Below are positions 6,799 through 14,855 of a stretch of 61,192 nucleotides of DNA, piece by piece. The stretch comes from Oscillospiraceae bacterium (GTDB lineage: Bacteria > Bacillota > Clostridia > Oscillospirales > Ruminococcaceae). The stretch is taken from positions 1 through 61,192 of the forward strand of contig JAFUNR010000011.1 of the NCBI GenBank assembly GCA_017472965.1, written 5' to 3'. Position 1 is the first letter of the stretch, and every line of letters starts with the position of its first letter. Under the pieces are notes generated by a model that was not told the origin of the DNA, ran no database searches, and saw only the letters and a program-made list of their open reading frames with translations. Made by a program: the position numbers and the translations under genes.

Positions 6799-8388
6799 TC
6801 ACTTCAAAATCTGCGAGACCAGATTGTACTCGTTGGTGAGGATGGTATCGATCCCCATATCCAGATAGCGGCGGGCCTCGTCGGGGTCATCCGCCCAGAA
6901 GATATTGCACAGGATGCCGTGGGCGTGGGCCTTATCGATCATCTCCTGATTGAAATAGGGTTTGAACAGCTGCACCTTCTGCGCACCCAGCGCGATGGCG
7001 CGGTCCACAATGGCCCAGTTGCGGGAAAAATCGTGTCCCACGCAGACGGGGATATCTGGCGCGTACTGCTTGAAGGCGGTGATGTCGTCATCCCGTTCCA
7101 GCATGAAATAGCAGTGGCGGCTGCAATCGTACTGCCGGATGAGCGCCACGATCTTTTTCATAACGGCGGGATCGTAGGGGCCGGCCAACGGCTTGACATG
7201 GATATTCATCACCGTGCGCCCGCCCAGCTTCTGCAGGATCTCCTCAAAGCGGGGAATGCGCAAACCGGCGAATTTCTCCCCGAATTTGCAGCCGAAATCC
7301 AGCTGCTGCAGCTCTTCCCATGTGTGCTCGAAGATCAGACCCTCGCCGTTGCTCACACGCTCCAGCGTGGCATCGTGACAGGAGACGATCTCCCCGTCCT
7401 TTGTGGGCCACAGGTCGAATTCGATCTCCTGCGCGCCCATGGCCACCGCCGCACCGAAGGCCGGCATACTGTTTTCCGGCGCAACGGTGGAAAAGCCCCG
7501 GTGAGCACAGATGCGCGGGTAGGGCATATCGCTTTCAAAGGGCACCACGCCGGGGCCTGCATTGCGGTACTGCCACGGGGCGCGGCCGTATTCGATATAC
7601 TCGTGGTGGGCTGCGGGCGGGTTGCCGTAGCCGGCGGGCTTATAGTATTTTTCGGCAGGGTCGAATTCCACCGTCTCCATGCCGAAACGGCCCTTCATAT
7701 TCGCCAGCACCCTGCCGGTGGGGGATACCACCATGGATGCACCGCAGATATCCGAATCCTCGCTGAAGCTGACGGAGGAGCGCACCACCCATGCATTGGT
7801 ATTGTACGCAAGGAAGCGGCACATGATCTCGATGGCCTCGTGGGTGTCGCTGCGCTGCAGCGAGCAGCCGATGATGATATCCGGCTTTTGCCGTGCGATG
7901 GCGGCAAAGGCCTCGTAGAAATAGAAATCGTAGCAGGTCAGGAAAGCAAAGCGCAGGCCTTCCAGCTCCAGAATATACGGCGGCTCATCGGTCAGGGTGT
8001 AGCTGTTATCCAGCCGCAGCGCCTCTTTTTCCAGCGGGGGCAGATGTTTTTTGAAGTATTTGCCCGCAAGCGCACCGCTGCGGTCATAGGCATAGGTGGT
8101 GTTGCGCCAGCCGGTCTTTTCATGGCTGAGCGCATTGACGAACACCAGTGCGCCGCAGCGCTTTGCGGTCTCGGCACAGGCATCCAGCAGCGGGCCGATA
8201 AATTTTTCGTGCCAGAAGAGGGTCTCCTCCAGCGTGGCGGTGGCACAGGGCACATCGCTGTATTCCGGCAGCACGATCAGATCCATGCTCTCATCGCACT
8301 GCGCCAGCTTTTCCAGCTTGTAACGGAAATATTCCTCCATGGGGGCGGTATCCCGGGAATAGGGCGGCTGGATGATACAGGCTTTCAT
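6799..8388 (-). CDS. Nitrilase-superfamily hydrolase fused to glycerophosphodiester phosphodiesterase
   Basis: Two enzymes in one 529-residue chain. Residues 1 to about 270 are a carbon-nitrogen hydrolase with the Glu-Lys-Cys triad visible: Glu in IVLPEYSD, Lys in GKYFKKHLPP, Cys in AFLTCYDFYFYE. Residues about 295-529 are a GDPD TIM barrel with AHRGFSTVAPENS, the metal-binding Glu-Asp pair in EIEFDLWPT, and a later His in VSCHDATLER. AAAAGGAG precedes ATG 8388. It is the third gene of an operon after an MFS transporter and a separate GDPD. A combined amidase plus phosphodiesterase suggests one substrate, such as an N-acylated glycerophospho compound (inference). I do not know this fusion as a described enzyme. 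Confidence 0.9.
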   Translation of the reverse strand: MKACIIQPPYSRDTAPMEEYFRYKLEKLAQCDESMDLIVLPEYSDVPCATATLEETLFWHEKFIGPLLDACAETAKRCGALVFVNALSHEKTGWRNTTYAYDRSGALAGKYFKKHLPPLEKEALRLDNSYTLTDEPPYILELEGLRFAFLTCYDFYFYEAFAAIARQKPDIIIGCSLQRSDTHEAIEIMCRFLAYNTNAWVVRSSVSFSEDSDICGASMVVSPTGRVLANMKGRFGMETVEFDPAEKYYKPAGYGNPPAAHHEYIEYGRAPWQYRNAGPGVVPFESDMPYPRICAHRGFSTVAPENSMPAFGAAVAMGAQEIEFDLWPTKDGEIVSCHDATLERVSNGEGLIFEHTWEELQQLDFGCKFGEKFAGLRIPRFEEILQKLGGRTVMNIHVKPLAGPYDPAVMKKIVALIRQYDCSRHCYFMLERDDDITAFKQYAPDIPVCVGHDFSRNWAIVDRAIALGAQKVQLFKPYFNQEMIDKAHAHGILCNIFWADDPDEARRYLDMGIDTILTNEYNLVSQILK

Positions 8389-8476
8389 GGCGGTCTCCTT
8401 TTGATGTTTTTACGGTGGAAGGCTCCGTATATGCCGCGTTATCCGGCATATGCGGCGCAGCGGATCCGGCAGGCGC

Positions 8477-9244
8477 TCAGCGCAGCCCCAGCTCCTGCAG
8501 CTTTTTCACGGTGTCGGCGGGATAGTTGCTGCACACCATCACCGCGCCGTATTCGGCGCACTCCTTCAGGTGGGATGCCTTGACCACGCCCGCGCCGATC
8601 CACGGCTCGATGCCGTTGGCTTTCAGATATTCGTAATGGACGGGGCTGCGGTCATCAAAAATACAGGCGCAGTAAAGGTATTCCTCCGGCGGGCGGGTCA
8701 CATTGGCCATGATATCGTAGGGATAAAAGCCGTGCAGCAGATACCGGCCGGGCCATTTTGCATCGATATATTCCAGCACATGGGCATCAAAGCTGTTGAA
8801 TACCATTTTTTCGGCAAAGCCGTATTTTTCCACCAGCTCCACACAGGCATCGATGCAGGCGTGGCAGCGCTCCTCGTTGCCCTCGTACCAGTATTCCTTT
8901 ACCTCCAGATTCAGCAGCATGCCGGTGGGAGCCAGCAGCTCCAGCAGCTCTTCCAGCGTGGGGATGGGCGCGGGATCGTATTTATCGCCGGCGTTCAGGG
9001 TGCGTAGCTGTTCAAAGGTCAGCTCCTTCACCGCACCGGTGCCGTCGGTGGTACGGTCCACACGGTCATCGTGCATCAGCACCGGCACGCCGTCGGCGGA
9101 AAGCCGGACATCGGTTTCCAGCATATCCGCCCCGGAGGCAATGGCGGCTTCAAAGGCCGGGAGGGTGTTCTCCCAGCGGTTATAGCAATCCCCGCGGTGG
9201 CAGGTGACCCACATACGGTTTTCGGGCAGCGGCAGCTTTTTCAT
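8477..9244 (-). CDS. Glycerophosphodiester phosphodiesterase
   Basis: Hydrolyses glycerophosphodiesters to glycerol-3-phosphate and an alcohol; cytoplasmic, since no signal peptide is present. At 255 residues it has the size of UgpQ-type enzymes. Motifs in order: TCHRGDCYNRWENTLPAF, LETDVRLSADGVPVLMHDD with the metal-binding Glu and Asp and the second catalytic His, and NLEVKEYW. AAAGGAG precedes ATG 9244. It lies between the MFS transporter (40 nt upstream) and the nitrilase-GDPD fusion (88 nt downstream), so the operon has two different GDPD domains. Confidence 0.93.
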   Translation of the reverse strand: MKKLPLPENRMWVTCHRGDCYNRWENTLPAFEAAIASGADMLETDVRLSADGVPVLMHDDRVDRTTDGTGAVKELTFEQLRTLNAGDKYDPAPIPTLEELLELLAPTGMLLNLEVKEYWYEGNEERCHACIDACVELVEKYGFAEKMVFNSFDAHVLEYIDAKWPGRYLLHGFYPYDIMANVTRPPEEYLYCACIFDDRSPVHYEYLKANGIEPWIGAGVVKASHLKECAEYGAVMVCSNYPADTVKKLQELGLR

Positions 9245-9283
9245 GGCGTATCTCCTTTTTTCTCTGCGCAGCGCGCAGGCTTT

Positions 9284-10480
9284 TTATTTCCGTACCGCAT
9301 CGGCTGCGGCTTTTTTGCGTTTGGAGAGCAGCAGCATTGCCAGCATCACCAGCGGGAACGCCGCCGCCGCGAACAGACCCGGCTGCAGTGCGCCGCCCGC
9401 CGCGTTGGAGACCCAGCCCACCACACTGGGGCCGAAGCTGCAGCCCAGATCCCCGCCCAGCGCCAGAATGGCAAACAGGGCCGTGCCGCCGCGGGGGAAT
9501 TTTTCAGCCGCAAGGCTGAAGGTGCCGGGCCAGAAGATGGCCACCGAAAGGCCGCACACGCCGCACCCCAGCAGCGAGACCAGCGGCCACGGACTGAACA
9601 CGGTGATCAGATAGCTTGCCGCGCACAGCACAGCGCTGGCGCCGATGGCCGCCGGCAGCGGGATGCCCCGATCCCTGCCGAAGAAGGTGCGCCCTGCGCC
9701 CATCAGAACGGCGAACAGGCAGGGGCCCAGCAGATCGCCCAGCGTTTTGGAGACCTGCAGACCGGTCTCGGCAAACAGGCTGGACCACTGGCTCATGCCC
9801 TGTTCGCTGGCGCCGGCGCAGACCATCATGATAAAGAGCACCCAGAAGGCGCCGTCTTTGAAAAGCGAAAGCAGCGGGGTCTGCACCTCATCCTCCGCCA
9901 GCAGGCTGCGCATGGGCACCAGCAGGAAAAAGATGAGATTCACCGCCGGCACCGCCGCCCACAGCATGGGCAGCCAACGCCAGTTTTCCACCCCGAACAG
10001 CACGAAATAGCCGGTGGAAAGCAGGATCACCAGCACGCAGCCCCAGCAGTAGGAGGCGTGCAGCAGCGCCATGGAGCCGGATTTGCTCTCGCCGGGCAGC
10101 GCCTCCACAATGGGGCTGATGATGACCTCCAGCAGACCGCCGCCCAGCGCATTCAGAAACACCGCGATCATCAGGCCGGCATAGGCATCGGGCAGCGCAT
10201 AGGGCAGCACGCCCATGCACACAAGACCCGCCGCTGCCATGACCATGGAAAGCACCGCCGCCGCACGGTAGCCGATGCGGTCGATAAAACCGGCGCAGAC
10301 CAGATCCACTCCCAGCTGCAGCAGGAAATTGACGGTGATAATGGAGGTGATCTGCAGACGGCTCAGCCCGAAGCCATCCTGAAACGCGATGAACAGCAGC
10401 GGGGCCAGATTGTTGACGATGGCCTGCACGATATAGCCGGTGCAGGCGGCGCGAAAGGTTGCCTTGTATGTGAGCTTCAT
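9284..10480 (-). CDS. Major facilitator superfamily transporter
   Basis: A 398-residue inner-membrane protein of alternating hydrophobic helices, consistent with about 12 membrane segments. The inter-helix DRIGYRAAAVLS matches the MFS loop 2-3 signature. It ends in a basic tail (SKRKKAAADAVRK). It is the first gene of the operon MFS, GDPD, nitrilase-GDPD, driven by the promoter at 10592-10620, so it may import a glycerophosphodiester or its sugar derivative (inference). GAAAGAGG precedes ATG 10480. Confidence 0.9.
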   Translation of the reverse strand: MKLTYKATFRAACTGYIVQAIVNNLAPLLFIAFQDGFGLSRLQITSIITVNFLLQLGVDLVCAGFIDRIGYRAAAVLSMVMAAAGLVCMGVLPYALPDAYAGLMIAVFLNALGGGLLEVIISPIVEALPGESKSGSMALLHASYCWGCVLVILLSTGYFVLFGVENWRWLPMLWAAVPAVNLIFFLLVPMRSLLAEDEVQTPLLSLFKDGAFWVLFIMMVCAGASEQGMSQWSSLFAETGLQVSKTLGDLLGPCLFAVLMGAGRTFFGRDRGIPLPAAIGASAVLCAASYLITVFSPWPLVSLLGCGVCGLSVAIFWPGTFSLAAEKFPRGGTALFAILALGGDLGCSFGPSVVGWVSNAAGGALQPGLFAAAAFPLVMLAMLLLSKRKKAAADAVRK

Positions 10481-10591
10481 GGGTCTTGCCTCTTTCTTTG
10501 CGGGTGTTTTTGCGCGGGTGCTCCCCCGCAGCCGCCGCTTTGCGGCCGCACCGTTCCGCCGCCGTGCACGGCAGACTCTCTTTATACCGTC

Positions 10592-10620
10592 ATTATAATG
10601 AAATGTGTCGCTGTTTGCAA
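10592..10620 (-). promoter_or_regulatory. Promoter of the MFS-GDPD operon
   Basis: Minus strand TTGCAA (10615-10620), 17-nt spacer, TATAAT (10592-10597). It lies in the 314-nt gap between divergent genes; a TATACT at 10686-10691 could be the -10 of the PHP gene, but its -35 is poor. I see nothing else in the gap. Confidence 0.75.
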
Positions 10621-10794
10621 GGGATTTTGTCCTCCGCCCTGTCTCAAAAAAGCAAAAAGCTCTGGTAATTTTCCGGCACAGGCGGTATACTTATGTGGAA
10701 GACTTCCCCGCACCGCCGTCTGTTTTTGCACAGGCGCGCTCCTCCCCTGCTTTTTTGGATCTTACAGCACCTGCCCCGCGCAAAGGAGACCACC

Positions 10795-11619
10795 ATGGCG
10801 ATCACGCTTTACGATATGCACACCCACACCGAATACAGCCACGACAGCACCCAGTCCCTTGACGGGCTTTGCGCCGCAGAGCTTGCCGCCGGGGTGGCGG
10901 GGGTGGCGGTCACCGACCATTCCGACGGGCTTTACAGTCATAAAAACGGCGATTTTGAGCGTCTGATCCGGAGCAATCGCTGCTGCCGCGAGGCCGCCGC
11001 CCGCTGGGCCGGCCGGCTGGAGATCTTAAGCGGCGTGGAGATCGGCGAGGAGCTGTGGAGCCCCGAAAACGCCGCTGCGGTGCGTTCGCTGGCGGACTGG
11101 GATGTGGTGCTGGCCTCCAACCACTGCCTGCGGATGGAGGACGGCGAATATCTGGGGCTGGGGCCGCAGGATTATACCGTCTGGCCGCAGGAAAAGCTGG
11201 AGTATTTTATGCAGCGGTATCTGGAGCATCTGATCCTGACCGCCCGGCAGACGGATTACGACATCCTGACCCACATCGACATCCCGCTGCGGTACATCAC
11301 CGGCCGCGACGGCCGCATTCTTCAGCAGGAGCGCCGGGCCGACCTTGTGGACGAGCTTCTGCGCACGGTGATTTGCCGCGGCAAAACGCTGGAGGTGAAT
11401 ACCAGCGGCCTTGCGGGCAGCTGGCGTACCATGCCGGAAACGGATACCCTGCGCCGCTATTATGAACTGGGCGGGCGGCGCATCAGCATCGGCAGCGATG
11501 CCCATACCGCCGCGAATGCAGCGGCGGGGCTGCGGCAGACCGCAGAGCTCCTGCGCAGCATCGGCTTTACCGGCCAGACCGTCTACCGCAGACGGCAGCC
11601 GACAGAGATTCCTTTTTGA
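10795..11619 (+). CDS. PHP-domain phosphoesterase, histidinol-phosphatase-like
   Basis: Metal-dependent phosphoesterase of 274 residues. PHP motifs in order: DMHTHTEYSHDS (residues 6-17), VTDHSDG, ILSGVEIGEEL, ASNHCLRM, DILTHIDIP, LEVNTSG and ISIGSDAHT, which together supply the metal-binding His and Asp residues. The ATG at 10795 is used because AAAGGAG sits 6 nt upstream and the first metal motif follows at once. No other his genes are nearby and a peptidase follows, so the true substrate may be a small phosphorylated metabolite from the neighbouring operon rather than histidinol phosphate. Confidence 0.88.
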   Translation: MAITLYDMHTHTEYSHDSTQSLDGLCAAELAAGVAGVAVTDHSDGLYSHKNGDFERLIRSNRCCREAAARWAGRLEILSGVEIGEELWSPENAAAVRSLADWDVVLASNHCLRMEDGEYLGLGPQDYTVWPQEKLEYFMQRYLEHLILTARQTDYDILTHIDIPLRYITGRDGRILQQERRADLVDELLRTVICRGKTLEVNTSGLAGSWRTMPETDTLRRYYELGGRRISIGSDAHTAANAAAGLRQTAELLRSIGFTGQTVYRRRQPTEIPF

Positions 11620-11654
11620 AGCAGACCGCAAAGCAAACGATGGGAGGCAGCATT

Positions 11655-12674
11655 ATGAACACACCCTCTTTCTGGAAAACTGATCTTACAAGCATCGAGT
11701 CCGCATGGCAAAGCGCCGAAAAGGCAGCCGAAAAGCGCATCCTGTGCCGCAGCGCCGGCGGGCGTCCGGTATATATGCTGGCTTACGGCGAAAAAAAGAG
11801 CCGCGGCACGGCGAATTATTCCTCCGCGCTGGGTGCACACGACAAGGGCTGCTATGTTCCCCGCGCCCAGAAGCCGGCGGTGATCCTGATCGGTGCGGTG
11901 CACGGACAGGAGACCGAGGGCGTGGCGGCGCTGATGGAGCTGATCAGCCTGCTGGAGACCGGCTGCGATCTGCACGGACAGCGGGATGACGCCCTGCTTG
12001 CGCTGGTGCGGCAGCTGCGGCTCGTGATCGTGCCGGTGGCCAATCCGGACGGCCGTGCCCGCGTGCAGCCCGATGCCATGGTGGGCTGCAGCTTCGACGA
12101 CCTGCGCTACTGGGGACAGGGCACATGGAAGGATGGCAGCCTGTGCGGCTGGCCCGCGTGCAAGCGCATCCACCCCATCGCCGGTCACACCGACTTTCTG
12201 GGCGGGTACTACAACGATGACGGCATCAACCTGATGCACGACAATTTCTTCCATCCCATGGCGGCGGAAACACAGGCCATACTGGATCTGTGTGAGCAGG
12301 AGTGCGCCGATCTGGTGATCCACCTGCATGGCGGCGGCAACTGCCCCGGCAACTTTATACCCACCCACTATGTCACCCTGGAATGCTGCCGCTTTATCGA
12401 GGAGCTGGGCCGCCGCTGCAATGCCGCAGGTATGCGCGAGGGCATGCCCTATGTCTTCCCCGCAGAGCACACGCTGCCGCAGGGTGAAAACCCGCCCAGC
12501 TTCAATCTGGTCAGCGCCTGCCACCATGTCTGCGGCGGCGTATCCCTGTGCTACGAAAGCAACGAGGGTCTGACCGATGCCGATGATGGACTGCCCGGCT
12601 TTGACCACGATCGGATCCTGCGGATGCACCGCATCCTGTTTGCCGAAAGTCTCGCCCTGGTACAGGGAAAATAA
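11655..12674 (+). CDS. M14-family zinc carboxypeptidase-like protein
   Basis: A 339-residue protein with metallocarboxypeptidase features: the zinc pair His and Glu in IGAVHGQETEG, the VPVANPDG motif, the third zinc His in VIHLHGGG, and a late Glu in LCYESNEG at the position of the catalytic acid. There is no signal peptide, so it is probably cytoplasmic and may cleave amides of small molecules or peptidoglycan peptides. ATG 11655 follows GGGAGG. It starts 35 nt after the PHP gene and probably shares its transcript. Confidence 0.87.
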   Translation: MNTPSFWKTDLTSIESAWQSAEKAAEKRILCRSAGGRPVYMLAYGEKKSRGTANYSSALGAHDKGCYVPRAQKPAVILIGAVHGQETEGVAALMELISLLETGCDLHGQRDDALLALVRQLRLVIVPVANPDGRARVQPDAMVGCSFDDLRYWGQGTWKDGSLCGWPACKRIHPIAGHTDFLGGYYNDDGINLMHDNFFHPMAAETQAILDLCEQECADLVIHLHGGGNCPGNFIPTHYVTLECCRFIEELGRRCNAAGMREGMPYVFPAEHTLPQGENPPSFNLVSACHHVCGGVSLCYESNEGLTDADDGLPGFDHDRILRMHRILFAESLALVQGK

Positions 12675-12718
12675 AGAAAAAGGAAGCAACACCGGCCGCT
12701 TCCTTACCTGCCACGCAA

Positions 12719-12752
12719 AAAGGAGTTGTTGCAATTTTGCAACAACTCCTTT
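12719..12752. terminator. Long palindromic terminator between convergent genes
   Basis: Perfect 16-bp arms AAAGGAGTTGTTGCAA / TTGCAACAACTCCTTT separated by two T. On the minus strand it is followed by TTTTT, so it ends the glycosyltransferase transcript; in the other direction the T run is short. A second hairpin, AGGAAGC ... GCTTCCT (12681-12704), precedes it for the plus-strand gene. Confidence 0.85.
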
Positions 12753-12761
12753 GCATTACGC

Positions 12762-13766
12762 TCAGGTCCTGCCCAGATACCGGCGGATACGGTAATCGGC
12801 GTACACAAAGCAGTTGCCGATCATCCAGAATTCCAGCAGGATATAGTTGGGCAGATTTTTCAGACGGAATTTCGGCTTATCCAGCTTTTTGAACAGGCCG
12901 AAGGCCTCCTTCATGCCGGCGCGCCAGGGCCTGCCGTAGCCGTTGAGGGTGAAGAACAGCCATTTGACCAGATACCCCGGCACAAGAAAGATCAGATTGA
13001 GCAGCAGCATCAGCACCGGCATATTTTTATACGGCAGCAGCAGGTTGTTGCGGCCGCTCTGCAGCGCCTTGAAATCGTTGTATTTTGCGCCCTTTGCGCC
13101 GCCGGTGGTGGCGCCGCAGATGTGGTAGCAGCGGCTGGCCGGGCAGAAGATATTCTTATACCCCAGCGAGTTTGCCCGCCAGCCCAGATCCACATCCTCC
13201 AGATAGGCGAAGAAATTCTCATCAAAGGTGCCGATGGCATCCAGAATGCTCTTGCGGTACAGCGCCGCGCCGCCGCAGGCACTGAAAATGCGCTGCTGCT
13301 TCCGGTAGCGGTCGGCACGCAGGCCGTCGCCCCGCTTGCAGGCCCAGCCTACGATGGCCACATAATCGCCGGCATCATCCGCCAGATGGCGCTCGTAGTG
13401 GCGCAGCATCAGGCTCTGCACCGAAAAGATCTTTTCATCGGCATCCGCAGTGGCCAGCAGGGCGGCAAGCCAGTCCGGCTCGGCAAAGGCATCGTTGTTG
13501 AAAAGCACCACATAGGGCGCTTTTGCCGCGGCGATACCCTGATTCACCGCATGGGAAAAACCGGTGTTCGCACCGTTTTCGATCAGGGTGTAGTTTTCGC
13601 GGCCGCAGTAGCTGCGGGCGATGGCAAGGCTTTCATCCTTTGAGCCGTTATCGATGACGATCAGCTCAAAGGCCTGTTCGGTCTGCGCCCAGACGGATTC
13701 GATGGAATCCCGCAGCCAGCCCGCGCCGTTCAGATTGGGGATGACCACGCTTGCTTTGTATTCCAT
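12762..13766 (-). CDS. Family 2 glycosyltransferase
   Basis: Transfers a sugar from a nucleotide donor, probably to a cell-surface glycan. The GT-A domain spans residues 1 to about 250: ASVVIPNLNGAGWL, ELIVIDNGSKDES, the metal-binding VLFNNDAF region, SACGGAALYRKS and FAYLEDVDLGWRA. After that a hydrophobic stretch (LMLLLNLIFLVPGYLVKWLFF) anchors it to the membrane. The ATG at 13766 is preferred because GAGGGT lies before it and the fold begins immediately. It is divergent from a HAD phosphatase with which it shares a -35 box. Confidence 0.93.
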   Translation of the reverse strand: MEYKASVVIPNLNGAGWLRDSIESVWAQTEQAFELIVIDNGSKDESLAIARSYCGRENYTLIENGANTGFSHAVNQGIAAAKAPYVVLFNNDAFAEPDWLAALLATADADEKIFSVQSLMLRHYERHLADDAGDYVAIVGWACKRGDGLRADRYRKQQRIFSACGGAALYRKSILDAIGTFDENFFAYLEDVDLGWRANSLGYKNIFCPASRCYHICGATTGGAKGAKYNDFKALQSGRNNLLLPYKNMPVLMLLLNLIFLVPGYLVKWLFFTLNGYGRPWRAGMKEAFGLFKKLDKPKFRLKNLPNYILLEFWMIGNCFVYADYRIRRYLGRT

Positions 13767-13815
13767 GCTTTGTGACCCTCGTATTCTAAAGAAGTGGCGG
13801 CTTGCGCCTTTTTTC

Positions 13816-13867
13816 ATTATAACGGAAAACGGCGGGTATTGCAAGCCGCGGACAAGTGTGTTATGCT
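13816..13867. promoter_or_regulatory. Symmetric divergent promoters sharing one palindromic -35 box
   Basis: TTGCAA (13839-13844) is its own reverse complement. Exactly 17 nt to its left is ATTATA (13816-13821, TATAAT on the minus strand) for the glycosyltransferase. Exactly 17 nt to its right is TATGCT (13862-13867) for the HAD gene. Polymerase can read the same hexamer either way, so the two genes should compete for it. Confidence 0.75.
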
Positions 13868-13910
13868 GTTATCATACACGAAAACACGAGCCGAAAGGAT
13901 GAATATCACC

Positions 13911-14705
13911 ATGGCAAAGCTGAACGAAGTGAAAAAGATCAAGCTGTTTTTGCTGGATATGGACGGCACCTTTTATCTGGACGACCATCTGCTGCCCGGC
14001 GCAAGGGAGCTGCTGGAGCTGGAAAAGCAAGGCGGCTTTTCCACCCTGTTCCTGACCAACAACTCCAGCCGCAGCACGCTGGATTATGTGGCGCGGCTGG
14101 CAAAGCTTGGCGTGGAGGTGCCGCCGGAGAAGATCCTCACCTCCGGCGAGGCTTCCATCCGCTACATGAAGCGGGAGGGCTGGCCCACCCGCATTCTGCT
14201 CATCGGCACGCCCAGTCTGGAGCAGCAGTTCGCACAGGCCGGCTACACCCTGACCGATGAAAACCCCGAGGCGGTGGTGCTGGGCTTTGACACCACGCTG
14301 GATTACCGCAAGCTGACGCTGCTGTGCAATGCACTGCGTGCGGGGCTGCCGTACCTTGCCACCCATCCGGATTTCAACTGTCCGGTACAGGGCGGCTACA
14401 TTCCGGATATCGGCGCGATGATCGCCTTTGCCGAGGCCGCCACCGGCCGCCGCCCCGATGTGGTGATCGGCAAACCCAACGCCGGCATTGCCGAGGCCGC
14501 CGCCGAGCGCTGCGGCGTGCAGCTGGAGGATATCGCCATGGTGGGCGACCGGCTGTACACCGATATCGCGCTGGGCGCCTGCGGGGTAAAGACGGTATTC
14601 GTGCTTTCGGGCGAGGGCACGCTGGAGGAGCTGCCGCAGTATGAAGTGCAGCCCGACTGGATCTTTGAAAATATGCAGGGACTGGTGGATGCGCTGAATG
14701 CGTGA
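13911..14705 (+). CDS. HAD-superfamily phosphatase, NagD/AraL type
   Basis: Dephosphorylates a sugar phosphate or nucleotide monophosphate; 264 residues. HAD motif I is LFLLDMDGTFYLDD (nucleophile and acid Asp), motif II is FLTNNSS, motif III Lys lies in VVIGKPNAG, and motif IV is MVGDRLYTDIALG. The cap sits between motifs II and III, as in NagD proteins. The ATG at 13911 has GAAAGGA 11 nt upstream; an ATG at 13899 overlaps that site. Its promoter shares a -35 element with the divergent glycosyltransferase. Confidence 0.93.
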   Translation: MAKLNEVKKIKLFLLDMDGTFYLDDHLLPGARELLELEKQGGFSTLFLTNNSSRSTLDYVARLAKLGVEVPPEKILTSGEASIRYMKREGWPTRILLIGTPSLEQQFAQAGYTLTDENPEAVVLGFDTTLDYRKLTLLCNALRAGLPYLATHPDFNCPVQGGYIPDIGAMIAFAEAATGRRPDVVIGKPNAGIAEAAAERCGVQLEDIAMVGDRLYTDIALGACGVKTVFVLSGEGTLEELPQYEVQPDWIFENMQGLVDALNA

Positions 14706-14732
14706 ACCGGATTCTGCCATCTTTTGAAAATG

Positions 14733-14777
14733 ATGACCGCTTTTGAGACTTACAAGAGCGGTCATTTGTGCTACAAT
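14733..14777 (+). promoter_or_regulatory. Promoter of the second MFS gene overlapping an inverted repeat
   Basis: CTTACA (14749-14754), 17-nt spacer, TACAAT (14772-14777). The inverted repeat ATGACCGCT / AGCGGTCAT (14733-14741 and 14757-14765) straddles the -35 hexamer. It could be an operator or the terminator of the HAD gene, or both. Confidence 0.6.
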
Positions 14778-14855
14778 AGACCTGAAAAAGAAAAATGCCG
14801 GAGCCTGTGCCGAAGCGTACAGCCCTGACAGGTCTCCGCCTTTTCAGGAGGAAGC

